Source of the DNA: an uncultured Methanobrevibacter sp.
Lineage (GTDB): Archaea; Methanobacteriota; Methanobacteria; Methanobacteriales; Methanobacteriaceae
NCBI RefSeq assembly: GCF_902801725.1
Contig: NZ_CADCJB010000032.1
Span: forward strand, 1-45,913
Length of the DNA stretch: 45,913 bases
Direction of reading: 5' to 3'
Part shown: positions 37,590 through 45,913 of the stretch, piece after piece
Layout of the letters: each line of letters opens with the position of its first letter
Position numbering within the stretch: the stretch's first letter is position 1
Position numbers and translations under genes: made by a program
The notes under the pieces: generated by a model
What the model saw: the letters and a program-made list of their open reading frames with translations, nothing else
What the model was told of the DNA's origin: nothing
The model's database searches: none

Positions 37590-38570
37590 CTAGTTGATAT
37601 GGTTGATACTTTCAGTATCAATCAGCTTATAGTCAATCAGTTCGTTAGAGTCCAAATCTTCATTTTTTAAACTGACTGCATTTATTTGAGAATTGCCATA
37701 TGTCCTGTAATACAGGATTCCATCATTTGTATTGTAGCAGGAGGAATATATTGTATATTCATAGAAATCAGGCTCCCTGATGAATGTGGCACCGTTTTGC
37801 TGTTCCACGGATTGTAGAATATGGAAAAACTGACCTACGCTAGCTTCCTCACAGGCATCAGAATATGAATTTTCACGGGTGAACGCTACCTTTACGAAAC
37901 GGGACATTGACGATAAATCACCGGGCAGACCCATTGCGCCCATTCCCCTGCTGTACTCATCAAGGTCAACATTTTCAAGAAAAGTGTTTTCATGTGCCCT
38001 GTTTGACAGATGCCTGTAGTTATTCAGATTAAACATCTGCCTGTCGAATGGTGGATTATTTGTCAAAACACCCACAGGATTATCATATATTCTCAATTCA
38101 TTTTCAAATGGTTCAACGACGATTGAATCACCGGAACTGTCGGAAAGCATCCAGTGAAGCGGAGATAATGGAAGCTGCTTTGAAAAGTCAATATTTACAA
38201 GGTTGATTTCCTGAAGCAACTTTTTTGCAGAAACTACACTATCTGCACAGCTGAGTATATATGGGATTAACTCAAATGGAGTAATGTTTATCATTTCACC
38301 GTTAAAGTCATTATATACCGCATTATCAGGGAAGTTCAAACCGGCAATGGCCAATCCCATTTCATTGCATGCATCATAATAAAGAGGATATTCATCAACG
38401 CCGGCGGCAATACCAATAATTGCATAATGAGACTTGATGGAGTCTATCTTTTTAAATTTGAACTCGTAGTTTCTTGGAACAATAGTAACCTTTTCATTGT
38501 ATGATATCTCATAATCGAAGTTACGTCCAAAATAACAATTGTCTGTGATATAATTACTTGCAGTACACAT
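37590..38570 (-). CDS. bsh: Conjugated bile salt hydrolase (choloylglycine hydrolase family)
   Basis: 326 residues, the usual length. It is an N-terminal nucleophile hydrolase: Cys2 becomes the catalytic residue after Met removal (MCTASNYITD). Arg16 and Asp19 (FGRNFDYE), Asn79 (AGLNFPD), Asn171-172 (VLTNNPPFD) and Arg224 (DLSSMSRFVKVAF) match the catalytic set of Clostridium perfringens BSH (C2, R18, D21, N82, N175, R228). It cleaves the amide bond of glycine or taurine bile salts in the cytosol. The enzyme points to life in an animal gut. No RBS is obvious and it stands alone between the adhesin and the rubrerythrins. Confidence 0.92.
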   Translation of the reverse strand: MCTASNYITDNCYFGRNFDYEISYNEKVTIVPRNYEFKFKKIDSIKSHYAIIGIAAGVDEYPLYYDACNEMGLAIAGLNFPDNAVYNDFNGEMINITPFELIPYILSCADSVVSAKKLLQEINLVNIDFSKQLPLSPLHWMLSDSSGDSIVVEPFENELRIYDNPVGVLTNNPPFDRQMFNLNNYRHLSNRAHENTFLENVDLDEYSRGMGAMGLPGDLSSMSRFVKVAFTRENSYSDACEEASVGQFFHILQSVEQQNGATFIREPDFYEYTIYSSCYNTNDGILYYRTYGNSQINAVSLKNEDLDSNELIDYKLIDTESINHIN

Positions 38571-38645
38571 GATTTTAGATTAAAATCTTTTTGTATATAC
38601 AAGTTTTGGTGAATATTGAAAAAAAAAGAAAAAAGAAAAGAGGAT

Positions 38646-39191
38646 TTAGATATAGCTGGTATCCTGTTTTCTGAAGTGTGCTTGCGGGTGATCACATAAT
38701 GGGCAAACTTCAGGAGCGTCCTTTCCATAATGGATGTATCCGCAGTTATTGCATTTCCATGCAATTTCCTCATCTTTTGAAAATACTTTGCCTGCTTTGA
38801 TCTTATCAGACAATGCATTGTATCTGTCTTCATGTGCCTTTTCAGTAGCACCTGCGGCATCGAATAAATCTGCAATATCATCAAAACCTTCTTCACGAGC
38901 GGTTTCAGCAAATTCTTTGTACATTGAAGTCCATTCTTCATGTTCGCCTGCAGCTGCATCAGCAAGATTGGTTTCAGTATCAGGTACGCCTCCACCGTTC
39001 AACAGTTTGAACCAAATTTTGGCATGTTCCTTTTCATTGTCGGATGATTCCTGGAAAATTTCCTTGATTTCCACATATCCGTCCTTTTTAGCTTGGGATG
39101 CATAAAATTCATATTTAACACGTGCCTGGGATTCACCAGCCAGTGCTGCTCTTAAGTTTTCTTCAGTTTTTGTTCCTTTTAAATCTGCCAT
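38646..39191 (-). CDS. rbr: Rubrerythrin
   Basis: 181 residues. A four-helix di-iron domain ([50 protein letters not shown] with ExxH motifs) is followed by a rubredoxin domain (CNNCGYIHYG and CPLCDHPQ, two CxxC pairs). It is an NAD(P)H-linked peroxidase acting via rubredoxin electron transfer, protecting anaerobes from H2O2. It is a paralog of the next upstream gene. TTAAGT-A-ACTTAA lies at 39249-39261, upstream of the TATA-like box (about 39222-39229). Confidence 0.95.
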   Translation of the reverse strand: MADLKGTKTEENLRAALAGESQARVKYEFYASQAKKDGYVEIKEIFQESSDNEKEHAKIWFKLLNGGGVPDTETNLADAAAGEHEEWTSMYKEFAETAREEGFDDIADLFDAAGATEKAHEDRYNALSDKIKAGKVFSKDEEIAWKCNNCGYIHYGKDAPEVCPLCDHPQAHFRKQDTSYI

Positions 39192-39287
39192 GTTATCTAC
39201 CTCAAAATTAAATTTGTTTCAAAAGAGTATATAAATATTTGGTGATAATTAAGTAACTTAAAAATAAAAAAAGTGAAAAGAGTAAAA

Positions 39288-39833
39288 TTATTTATAATTT
39301 TGAGCTCTTTCTTCAAAGTGTGCTTTTGGATATCCGCAAACTGGGCACATTTCAGGTGCTTGAGGACCTTTGAAAATGAATCCACAGTTTTCACATTTCC
39401 ATTCAATTTCTTCTTCTTTTTTGAATACAGTTTCTGCTTCGACGTTAGCAAGTAAAGTTCTGTATCTTCCTTCGTGTTCTTTTTCGATTTCTCCCACTTT
39501 TTCGAATAAGAATGCGATTTTAGCAAATCCTTCTTCACGAGCGGTTTCAGCAAATTCTTTGTACATTGCAGTCCATTCTTCGTTTTCACCATCAGCCGCT
39601 GCATTTAAGTTTTCAATTGTGTCAGGAATTTCTTCATCATGTAACAATTTATACCAGATTTTTGCATGTTCTCTTTCGTTTTTGGAAGTTTCCATGAAAA
39701 TATCGTGGATTTGAACATAGCCTTCTTCTTTTGCTTTTGCAGCAAAGTATTGGTATTTAGTATGTGCTTGGGACTCACCAGCAAAAGCTGCTTGTAAGTT
39801 TGCTTCAGTTTTTGAACCTTTTAAATCTGCCAT
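39288..39833 (-). CDS. rbr: Rubrerythrin
   Basis: 181 residues from the Met at 39833, since GGAGAT lies ahead; the frame begins at 39848. Same layout as the neighbour: [20 protein letters not shown] and [12 protein letters not shown] in the di-iron part, then [20 protein letters not shown] for rubredoxin. The two are a tandem duplication, closely related through most of their length. A perfect 14-base palindrome (39870-39883) 37 bases upstream of the start may be an operator for oxidative-stress control. Confidence 0.95.
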   Translation of the reverse strand: MADLKGSKTEANLQAAFAGESQAHTKYQYFAAKAKEEGYVQIHDIFMETSKNEREHAKIWYKLLHDEEIPDTIENLNAAADGENEEWTAMYKEFAETAREEGFAKIAFLFEKVGEIEKEHEGRYRTLLANVEAETVFKKEEEIEWKCENCGFIFKGPQAPEMCPVCGYPKAHFEERAQNYK

Positions 39834-39869
39834 TTTATACATCTCCATTATAAAATAATTGAATTATTT

Positions 39870-39883
39870 ATTCTATATAGAAT
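39870..39883. promoter_or_regulatory. Perfect palindrome before the first rubrerythrin gene
   Basis: ATTCTATATAGAAT is fully symmetric over 14 bases, 37 bases before the start at 39833, just downstream of an ATATATATT TATA-like box. This position suits a repressor operator near the transcription start. Confidence 0.5.
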
Positions 39884-40015
39884 GATAAAATATATATCAA
39901 TTATCATTTAAAAATTTATTGAAAAAATTTTTAAAATTGAGTCGATTCATACTAATGAAAATAATAAAATAACTAAACTATTGAAAAAAATAAAAAAAGA
40001 GAATAGAAATGTTAT

Positions 40016-40729
40016 CTATTCTGCATATAATAAACCTACACCATAATTGACGAATAACATAATGAATCCGCCAAGAAGGATATCGACTATTATGATACCA
40101 ATGTATGGAATTACTGTTACAACGGATAAAATTAAACTTAAAACGATTAAAAGAATTAATACAATAATTAAATATAATACAATTTTCAATATTCCAATTC
40201 TTTTTACATCCCCAAATACTTCACCAATGCTTAATGCATCACCGATACTGCCGGATGCAGCAAATCTTGCTTGAGCAACTATTCCAAATATTCCAAATAT
40301 GATAAATATAACTACTGCGAAAACCGCCCAAATTCCTAAAGATCCTGCCATTTTATCCAGTCCTGCTCCAATTGCACCAAACATGAATAAGAGAACAAGA
40401 GTTATAATAATAGGAATAAGGAAGTAAACAAGTTCTACAATTATTAATTTTATACCATTTACAAAATTGTTTGTAAAATCTAAATCTGGAATATAATTTG
40501 AGTTGTTAATACCTTCTTTAATTACTTCAATTGAATAACCATACAGAATAATTGAAAATACTATAGCAATTATTATTCCAATGATTTCCATGGATGACCC
40601 GGACCCATATAATCCGCCCAAAATTCCATCCATATCAGAAATAAGATAAAGAAGACCTATTATGAAAAATTTTGATAAATCAGAAAACGGATAAGAAATT
40701 GAATTTGATAAAACATCACCTAAACCCAT
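40016..40729 (-). CDS. DUF4013-like integral membrane protein
   Basis: 237 residues with about five or six long membrane segments (IIGIIIAIVFSIILYGYSI, IVELVYFLIPIIITLVLLF, ILKIVLYLIIVLILLIVLS and others). The start (MGLGDVLSNSISYPFSDLSKFFIIGLL) fits the DUF4013 family of archaeal membrane proteins, whose function is unknown. GGTGAAAAT precedes the ATG. A 7-5-7 inverted repeat at 40761-40779 lies 32 bases ahead. It stands between the rubrerythrins and mch. Confidence 0.8.
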   Translation of the reverse strand: MGLGDVLSNSISYPFSDLSKFFIIGLLYLISDMDGILGGLYGSGSSMEIIGIIIAIVFSIILYGYSIEVIKEGINNSNYIPDLDFTNNFVNGIKLIIVELVYFLIPIIITLVLLFMFGAIGAGLDKMAGSLGIWAVFAVVIFIIFGIFGIVAQARFAASGSIGDALSIGEVFGDVKRIGILKIVLYLIIVLILLIVLSLILSVVTVIPYIGIIIVDILLGGFIMLFVNYGVGLLYAE

Positions 40730-40760
40730 ATTTTCACCTTATAGCAATTTATTTTAAACA

Positions 40761-40779
40761 AACACTATATTTTAGTGTT
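40761..40779. promoter_or_regulatory. Inverted repeat before the DUF4013-like gene
   Basis: AACACTA (40761-40767) and TAGTGTT (40773-40779) with a five-base spacer. It lies 32 bases from the start codon at 40729, so it could overlap the transcription start. Confidence 0.45.
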
Positions 40780-40860
40780 AATATTTATTTTGTTTTAGAG
40801 GATATTTAAATATTATGTGAAAATTTTTTAAAAAAAAGAAAGAATAGAATAGAATTAAAT

Positions 40861-41832
40861 CTATTCATCAACACCAAAGGATTTTTTAAGCAAGTCTGCA
40901 TTAACAAATCCTTCTTTGTAAATTTTACCAGTAGTTAAATCGTTGATTACTACTTCTGCAGGAGCAAACATTCCTTTATCAATTTGGTAGAAATCAAATC
41001 CTGCTTCTTTAAATACATCAAAGAACGGCTTACCATATCCATCAGCAGCAGAAGATGGTAATTGAGCTGCTACATTAGCAATATCATCGCCTTCTTCAGA
41101 TTCTACATAGTAATAGGTTCTTCCACCGAATAATACTGCATCGTTGGTTTTACCCATAGCTTTAAGTCCATCTGGGTCAACAGGTGCAATTGGTGCAATA
41201 CCTGCAGCGTGTTTTACTTTGGTTACATCGAATTTAATGAATTCCAACATTTTGTAAGTTCCGTTTTCAACAACCCTACCGGAAATTTGAATAGATCCGA
41301 CTAAAGAAGAAGTAGGAGCTACAAGCAAGTAGACATTTTTAACATCAACATCACATTCATCAGCAATGTATTGAGCTACATCATCACCAGGCAATACATC
41401 TGCTTCTAAAGTTAAGATTGCTAAATCAGCACCTTTATCATCATATCCGATTTCTTCATAGGTTTCTGCTGGTTTTAAAGCTATTGCTCTAGCAGGACCA
41501 GAACCTAATGCAAAGAAATCTCCTACAGAAACAGACCAACCAGCTTTTTGTGAACCTAAGGTTGAAATAGAAGGTGAGTCGGTTTTAATTTTAACTGAAG
41601 GAAGAGCGAATTTTTCAGACAAATCTCCAGGAATTGAAATTCCAACATCTGCAAGTCCGCCAAGACAAACTTTAGTATAAAGTTCTCCTGCCTTGAAACT
41701 TCCATCAACATTTACACCACAGTCAATGACAGTAGCGCCATTGGCTAAAGTTTCTACAGCGATGTTTAATTCATCTGCTTTTTCAATCATTACATCTACG
41801 GTTTTTTTAGCTTCTACGTTTACACTTACCAT
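40861..41832 (-). CDS. mch: Methenyltetrahydromethanopterin cyclohydrolase
   Basis: 323 residues, the usual size. The start MVSVNVEAKK and segments such as NGATVIDCGVNVDGSFKAGE, GSGPARAI, LLVAPTSSLVGSIQISGRVVE and HAAGIAPIAPVDPDGLKAMG are characteristic of Mch. It converts formyl-H4MPT to methenyl-H4MPT (and water) in the reductive branch of methanogenesis from CO2, in the cytosol. It is single here, with no other C1 gene nearby, as is usual. GAGGT precedes the ATG. A 20-base inverted repeat (41855-41874) lies just upstream. Confidence 0.97.
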   Translation of the reverse strand: MVSVNVEAKKTVDVMIEKADELNIAVETLANGATVIDCGVNVDGSFKAGELYTKVCLGGLADVGISIPGDLSEKFALPSVKIKTDSPSISTLGSQKAGWSVSVGDFFALGSGPARAIALKPAETYEEIGYDDKGADLAILTLEADVLPGDDVAQYIADECDVDVKNVYLLVAPTSSLVGSIQISGRVVENGTYKMLEFIKFDVTKVKHAAGIAPIAPVDPDGLKAMGKTNDAVLFGGRTYYYVESEEGDDIANVAAQLPSSAADGYGKPFFDVFKEAGFDFYQIDKGMFAPAEVVINDLTTGKIYKEGFVNADLLKKSFGVDE

Positions 41833-41854
41833 AGTTTAACCTCATATAAAATAT

Positions 41855-41874
41855 TAACTTAAATAATTAAGTTA
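41855..41874. promoter_or_regulatory. Inverted repeat upstream of mch
   Basis: TAACTTAA (41855-41862) and TTAAGTTA (41867-41874) with a four-base spacer, 23 bases before the start at 41832. All A/T apart from one C and G per arm, so chance symmetry is possible, but the arms are perfect. Confidence 0.4.
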
Positions 41875-41956
41875 TTAATTAAAGGTTTATTGCTATTATT
41901 ATTTAAAACTGTCTAAATGAATTCGAAAAAGAAAAAATAAAAAAAGATGGAAGTAT

Positions 41957-42628
41957 TTAATACACTTCGCTTGAAGAGCCATAACCAGAATAATCTGAAT
42001 AAGACCCTGAACCGCTATCATAGCTATAATAATCATTATCACTACTATAACTGCTGTAACCATTAGAATAGTCACTATAATCATTAGAATAACTGCTGTA
42101 ACCATTAGAATAGCTACTGTAACCATTAGAGTAACTATTATAATCATCTGAAGAACTGCTGTAATCCTGACTATAGTCTGAATAGCTTGAGGAGCTATTG
42201 TTTACCTGAGCAGACGAACTGTTAGTTGCATTATTGGAACTTCCTTGAATAATTTCAATTATCTTAAGTGTTGAATTAGAGTTATGCTTGTCATCTCCTC
42301 CAAATGAGGCATTTACTGAAATCCTTCCAGTATCATTAGTTTTGATGATTGTTTCTGCAATACCCACAGAATCAGTAACAGCAGACAAGGATTGCCTATT
42401 ACCCTGACCATCCAACATGTTTATTTTTACCGTTTGATTAACCAATGGATTTCCACCTGCATCACTAAGATTAACTTTTAAATGATCTCCGTTTTTTAAT
42501 GTATCGGCAGATACAATGTTAATATGAGAATCCTTCAAACCTTGAGCAGGACCCATCATAAATACTGCAAATAGGACAACAAAGGCAACTACAACCATTC
42601 CAACAATTATCACATCACCTTTTTTCAA
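41957..42628 (-). CDS. Cell-surface protein with Ig-like domain and Ser/Tyr/Asn-rich tail
   Basis: 223 residues from the TTG at 42628, which follows GGGTGAT; the frame reaches a TTG at 42664 without a site. Membrane segment (VIIVGMVVVAFVVLFAVFM), one Ig-like domain (about 35-120, with DAGGNPLVNQTVKINML), then about 85 residues almost only Ser, Tyr, Asp, Asn and Gly in heptads like YSNGYSS and YSNDYSD. Such tails are extended and sticky and may act as spacers or adhesive stalks. The tail is encoded by 21-base repeats (42045-42135). Confidence 0.8.
   Translation of the reverse strand: MKKGDVIIVGMVVVAFVVLFAVFMMGPAQGLKDSHINIVSADTLKNGDHLKVNLSDAGGNPLVNQTVKINMLDGQGNRQSLSAVTDSVGIAETIIKTNDTGRISVNASFGGDDKHNSNSTLKIIEIIQGSSNNATNSSSAQVNNSSSSYSDYSQDYSSSSDDYNSYSNGYSSYSNGYSSYSNDYSDYSNGYSSYSSDNDYYSYDSGSGSYSDYSGYGSSSEVY
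42045..42135 (-). repeat. 21-base repeats coding for the Ser/Tyr heptads
   Basis: The plus-strand unit containing CTGTAACCATTAGAATA recurs around 42049-42071, 42091-42113 and 42114-42134 with few changes. Each unit codes for one heptad on the minus strand. The high DNA identity suggests recent slippage expansion. Confidence 0.65.
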
Positions 42629-42828
42629 AAAATCACCCTTGCATATATCATTTTTATCTATCAAACTGAATGCAATCCCACATTATGGAGACCTTAATCC
42701 ATAAACTCCATGAATCTGAAATTTTAGCCTAACCGTAAAGCAGGCATCAGGATTCATTCATTATATACTAATAATTATAATACCATATACTTAAATGTTT
42801 ACATTTTTATTCGCAACGGAACAAATGA

Positions 42829-43722
42829 TTATTTTCTGCATCTCTTTTTCTTGGCGCTTTTTGTTATCTCCTCATGGTAGAAGTAATTTACAACTATTGG
42901 AGGCTCATCAAAAGGTCTTTTAATGGAATCATCATCCCTAACATATAATAATCCAATATCCTCACAAAAGTGCTTCAAATCCTCATTTAAGTATTCCCAA
43001 TAGCTTCTATCTTTTTTAATGTAAATTTCATGGTACAACGGAGCCAAATCAGGAAAAGTTTCTTTAATGTAATTAAGAATAACTGCCTTGTAATTTCCCC
43101 TCAAATTTAAATTTTCAAGCCAAATTAAATTACAATAGTCCTTTGTTTGATTGATAATGGATGGGACATCAGTAATTTCCGGAAAAATTGGAGAAATGAA
43201 GCATGTTGTTCTAATACCATTATCATATAATGTTTTCATAGCTTTCAAACGTCTTTTAATGCTTACCGCATCATCCATATCCTTTTTGAATTCCTCATCC
43301 AAAGTATTTATCGAGAATGAAACTCTGACATCGGGGAAAGTCTTCAATAAGTCCAAATCCCTTAAAATTAAATCTGATTTTGTTAATATACTCAGCTTAA
43401 CATCAGCACCACTTAATTGCTTAAGCAATGTTTTTGTTCTTTCAAATTCCTCCTCCATCGGCTGGTAGGGGTCTGTAACCGAACTTATAACCAGACTCTT
43501 ACCGTCATACTTTTGAGGATTCCTGATTTCCGGCCAGCATTTGACATCCAGGAACTCTCCCCAAGGCTCATCGTGTTTTGAAAACCTTTTCATGAAGGAG
43601 GCATAGCAATATTTGCATGCATGAAGACATCCCAAATATGGATTTACTGAAAAATCACCTACCGGAAGATTGGATTTGGTCATTATGCTTTTTACTTCCT
43701 TTTTAGATATCATGGGATCCAT
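42829..43722 (-). CDS. SplB-like radical SAM protein
   Basis: About 297 residues from the Met at 43722 (GAGG six bases ahead; the Met at 43734 also possible). The radical SAM motif CLHACKYCY (Cys32, Cys36, Cys39) follows NPYLG. VISSVTDPYQPMEEE, LLKQLSGADVKLSILTKSDL and FSINTLDEEFKK continue the TIM barrel, as in the SplB-like/DUF-type archaeal and actinobacterial family. These cleave SAM to a 5'-deoxyadenosyl radical; the substrate is not known and need not be spore photoproduct. It is a single gene between a surface protein and the nitroreductase/ClC pair. Confidence 0.88.
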   Translation of the reverse strand: MDPMISKKEVKSIMTKSNLPVGDFSVNPYLGCLHACKYCYASFMKRFSKHDEPWGEFLDVKCWPEIRNPQKYDGKSLVISSVTDPYQPMEEEFERTKTLLKQLSGADVKLSILTKSDLILRDLDLLKTFPDVRVSFSINTLDEEFKKDMDDAVSIKRRLKAMKTLYDNGIRTTCFISPIFPEITDVPSIINQTKDYCNLIWLENLNLRGNYKAVILNYIKETFPDLAPLYHEIYIKKDRSYWEYLNEDLKHFCEDIGLLYVRDDDSIKRPFDEPPIVVNYFYHEEITKSAKKKRCRK

Positions 43723-43804
43723 GTTTTTCCTCATCTAAATCAAACAGTGAAAACTGCTTTAAAAATATTCTGTTTTAAAATTGCATCAAAAATAAGTCTT
43801 ATTA

Positions 43805-44305
43805 TCAAAATCTGTCGAAATGAACCTTGCTTTCATCATAGCGAAGCTTGACTTCACTTTCACTATCAGGATATCCGACACAGATTACTGAAAACGGAAT
43901 GCAATAATCAGGAATGTTCAGGTATTCCTTTAGCTTTAAAACCCTATCTTCAATCGGATGGAATCCTAGCCATACCGCACCCAATCCTTCATAAGTCGCC
44001 TGAAGCAGGATATTTTCATTGCATGCTCCCAAATCCTGTTCAATCATTCCATGCACTTTGGATTCGTTGAGATTTCCAAGAGTAATTATCAGATGTGATG
44101 CCTTGGCCGCAGGGGTTGCGAATTTATGCATCTTTGAAATTGCCCGCTTGTCCTCATCGCTGCTTACGACAATGAACTCCCATGGCTGAGCATTGCATGC
44201 CGATGGAGCCTGCATGCCCGCCTTAAGCAAGTTTTCAATTACATCATCAGGAATTTTCTTGTCTTTGTATTTGCGTATGCTTTTTCTTTTAAAAATTAAA
44301 CTCAT
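43805..44305 (-). CDS. Nitroreductase-family protein
   Basis: 166 residues. SIRKYKDKKIPDDVIENLLK, then GMQAPSACNAQPWEFIVV and YEGLGAVWLGFHP, match FMN-binding nitroreductases. It binds FMN as a dimer and reduces nitro or quinone compounds with NAD(P)H. Its ATG is next to the stop of the ClC gene, so the two are co-transcribed; a GGTGATTAG site overlaps that stop. No sulfur or metal cofactor is visible. The substrate is unknown. Confidence 0.9.
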   Translation of the reverse strand: MSLIFKRKSIRKYKDKKIPDDVIENLLKAGMQAPSACNAQPWEFIVVSSDEDKRAISKMHKFATPAAKASHLIITLGNLNESKVHGMIEQDLGACNENILLQATYEGLGAVWLGFHPIEDRVLKLKEYLNIPDYCIPFSVICVGYPDSESEVKLRYDESKVHFDRF

Positions 44306-45865
44306 CTAATCACCGAACAACTCTTCAATTTCCTCTCGAATAAATGGATAATCATTACTGTCAGCCAAAATCTGTATCTGGTCTGAATAATTGATTTGGA
44401 AATCCTCAGTTGGAATTATGTACTTGCCATTTCTTATTACTGACACCACTATAGCATTTTTTGGGAAAGGAACATCCTTGATTTTAAAATTAATATAATT
44501 ACAGTCCAAAGGCACCACATACTCTGAAAGAACATGCTTTGAAGGTTTCTTAACATATTCCCTGTTCTTTTTAAACAACAGTCTATCATATAATGATTCA
44601 TAAATTGGCTCGTTTCCAAGCAGGGTCGGAACCACATAAGCTATCAGTGAAACAATAATCATTGCGACAAGAGATTCCGTGGATCCTGACATCTCTGCAA
44701 GAAGAACAATGCCTGTAATCGGAGACCTTACAGTAGATGCGAAAAATCCTGCCATGGAGATTATGATAAATTTATATATCAAATCATGCTGCCATCCGAA
44801 TGCCGGAACAACCACGGACCCGAATATAGCTCCAATATATGCACCCAATACCAAAATAGGCAAAAATATGCCCCCTGGTGCACCGGATGAAAATGAGAAC
44901 ATTGAAAAGAGATACTTTAAAACAAGCAACATCACCAATACTCCCAGTGAAGGAATGGTTAAATCCAACATGTCCATCATGAAATGGCCCCCATCACTGA
45001 TTTCAGGAATCATTAATGCTACAATTCCAGAAACCATGAAAACCAATACGAATTTAAGCCATGAAGGAATTTTAAGATTACTTACTAAATCGCTTGATTT
45101 TATCATCCCAATATTATATACATAACCCAAAAGACCAATCAGAAAGCCCAAAGCGATTAAAATCCAATATGATTCCAAAGGAATGTTTAAAACAGGGAAA
45201 TTTAAAATTGTTGATTGGCCAAAAATTACTTTTGAGATAAAATCAGACACTATTGCAGATACAAGTGCAATGAATACTAATGTCTTGTCAAATCCATGAT
45301 TTATTTCCTCAAAAACAAAGATTACTCCTGCCAGAGGAGCATTGAATGCTGCTGTAATACCAACTGCAGAACCGACAAGAATCAGCCTTAATTCATCTGT
45401 CTTTGACCCTTTGAATATTTTGGCAATACCCTTACCTGCCATACCACCAATCTGAACTGAAGGACCTTCAGGACCCAGAGACAGTCCTCCCAAAGCAGTT
45501 AGGACACCTGCTACAATTTTTGAAAACAGTACCTTCGCCCAATTGGCCTCCATATGTCCTTTTACCTCCGCATATATCTGAGGTATTCCGCTTCCAGACG
45601 AATCAACTTCCCATTTTGTTAAACGGTCAATTAAAAGACCCATTATCGCAAGGGCTATGAAAAATAAGATAATGTATAAGACATTTCCATGTATTATTTT
45701 TAGATAACTTCTTAAAACATTTTCAGAACCTGCAAGTAAAAAACGATAGAGACAAACCATCAAACCGGCAAATATACCAACCAATACACCCTGAATCGTT
45801 AATCGGAATATATATTTCGGATTTTCACTTACAGACTTCAATGTTTTTTCAAGAGTTTTCATCAT
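44306..45865 (-). CDS. ClC-type chloride channel/transporter with C-terminal TrkA_C-like domain
   Basis: 519 residues, about ten or more membrane helices. The ClC selectivity-filter motifs are present: GSGIPQ (about 94), GPEGPSVQIGG (the gating Glu retained; the usual Arg is Pro) and GAPGGIFLPILVLGAYIG. Residues from about 440 form a soluble TrkA_C-like region (SDQIQILADSNDYPFIREE). It exchanges or conducts chloride across the cell membrane. It begins near the right end of the window and precedes the nitroreductase gene with almost no gap. Confidence 0.93.
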   Translation of the reverse strand: MMKTLEKTLKSVSENPKYIFRLTIQGVLVGIFAGLMVCLYRFLLAGSENVLRSYLKIIHGNVLYIILFFIALAIMGLLIDRLTKWEVDSSGSGIPQIYAEVKGHMEANWAKVLFSKIVAGVLTALGGLSLGPEGPSVQIGGMAGKGIAKIFKGSKTDELRLILVGSAVGITAAFNAPLAGVIFVFEEINHGFDKTLVFIALVSAIVSDFISKVIFGQSTILNFPVLNIPLESYWILIALGFLIGLLGYVYNIGMIKSSDLVSNLKIPSWLKFVLVFMVSGIVALMIPEISDGGHFMMDMLDLTIPSLGVLVMLLVLKYLFSMFSFSSGAPGGIFLPILVLGAYIGAIFGSVVVPAFGWQHDLIYKFIIISMAGFFASTVRSPITGIVLLAEMSGSTESLVAMIIVSLIAYVVPTLLGNEPIYESLYDRLLFKKNREYVKKPSKHVLSEYVVPLDCNYINFKIKDVPFPKNAIVVSVIRNGKYIIPTEDFQINYSDQIQILADSNDYPFIREEIEELFGD

Positions 45866-45913
45866 CTAATAATTTATTCCAAATCATATAAATTATTTTC
45901 AATCAATTACAAA

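Noticed and set aside
38444-38995. A 183-residue minus-strand frame beside the rubrerythrin
   Set aside because: It lies in another frame across the rubrerythrin and the start of bsh, both clearly coding.
42045-42135. Short regular repeats as a possible CRISPR array
   Set aside because: The units are contiguous, 21 bases long, have no spacers and are in frame within a coding tail.
41899-42147. A minus-strand frame rich in Ile, Val and Met that looks like a membrane protein
   Set aside because: It is a shadow of the Ser/Tyr repeat tail read in another frame; the repetitive DNA creates the hydrophobic pattern.

Overview
The window looks like a chromosomal segment of a gut methanogen of the genus Methanobrevibacter or a close relative. 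The evidence is low GC with AT-rich spacers, archaeal ribosome binding sites (GGTGAT, GGAGG) in front of many genes, TTG/GTG starts, a methanogenesis enzyme (methenyl-H4MPT cyclohydrolase, 40861-41832), large secreted adhesin-like proteins with papain-like peptidase domains, and a conjugated bile salt hydrolase-type enzyme (37590-38570) of the kind known from intestinal Methanobrevibacter. Almost all genes lie on the minus strand.

Layout. 1-7250 is an accessory stretch: a partial gene, a decayed HIRAN-like fragment, a winged-helix regulator, two related secreted proteins, a broken endonuclease/exonuclease/phosphatase gene, a CPBP membrane protease, an SseB-family protein, an orphan adhesin fragment and a transposase-like remnant. 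7273-10341 is a secreted beta-helix/C1A peptidase protein whose peptidase has lost its canonical Asn. 10587-18900 holds an MFS transporter, a decayed gene, two cyclophilin-like secreted proteins, an HxlR regulator and aldo/keto reductase that share an operator-like inverted repeat, and small membrane proteins. 19916-25806 is the most system-like block: an unknown 281-residue protein, a 1233-residue UvrD-type helicase with a degenerate C-terminal nuclease/Fe-S region, a TPR protein and a small winged-helix regulator. Three small genes of unknown function follow (26003-27299).

27942-32479 contains an acyl-CoA synthetase that appears to lack about 30 residues of its C-terminal lobe, its likely XRE-cupin regulator, a zinc-peptidase-like membrane protein and a methanogen-type thymidylate synthase. 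32493-37352 is a second beta-helix/C1A peptidase adhesin with an intact catalytic triad and a long Ig-like repeat region. 37590-45865 contains bile salt hydrolase, two rubrerythrins, a DUF4013-like membrane protein, mch, a Ser/Tyr-rich surface protein, a SplB-like radical SAM protein, a nitroreductase and a ClC chloride channel.

Common themes are host and oxygen adaptation (bile salt hydrolase, rubrerythrins, adhesins), small regulators with recognisable symmetric sites, and an unusual number of eroding genes. All functional statements come from reading the sequence and recalling family motifs; no database search was run.
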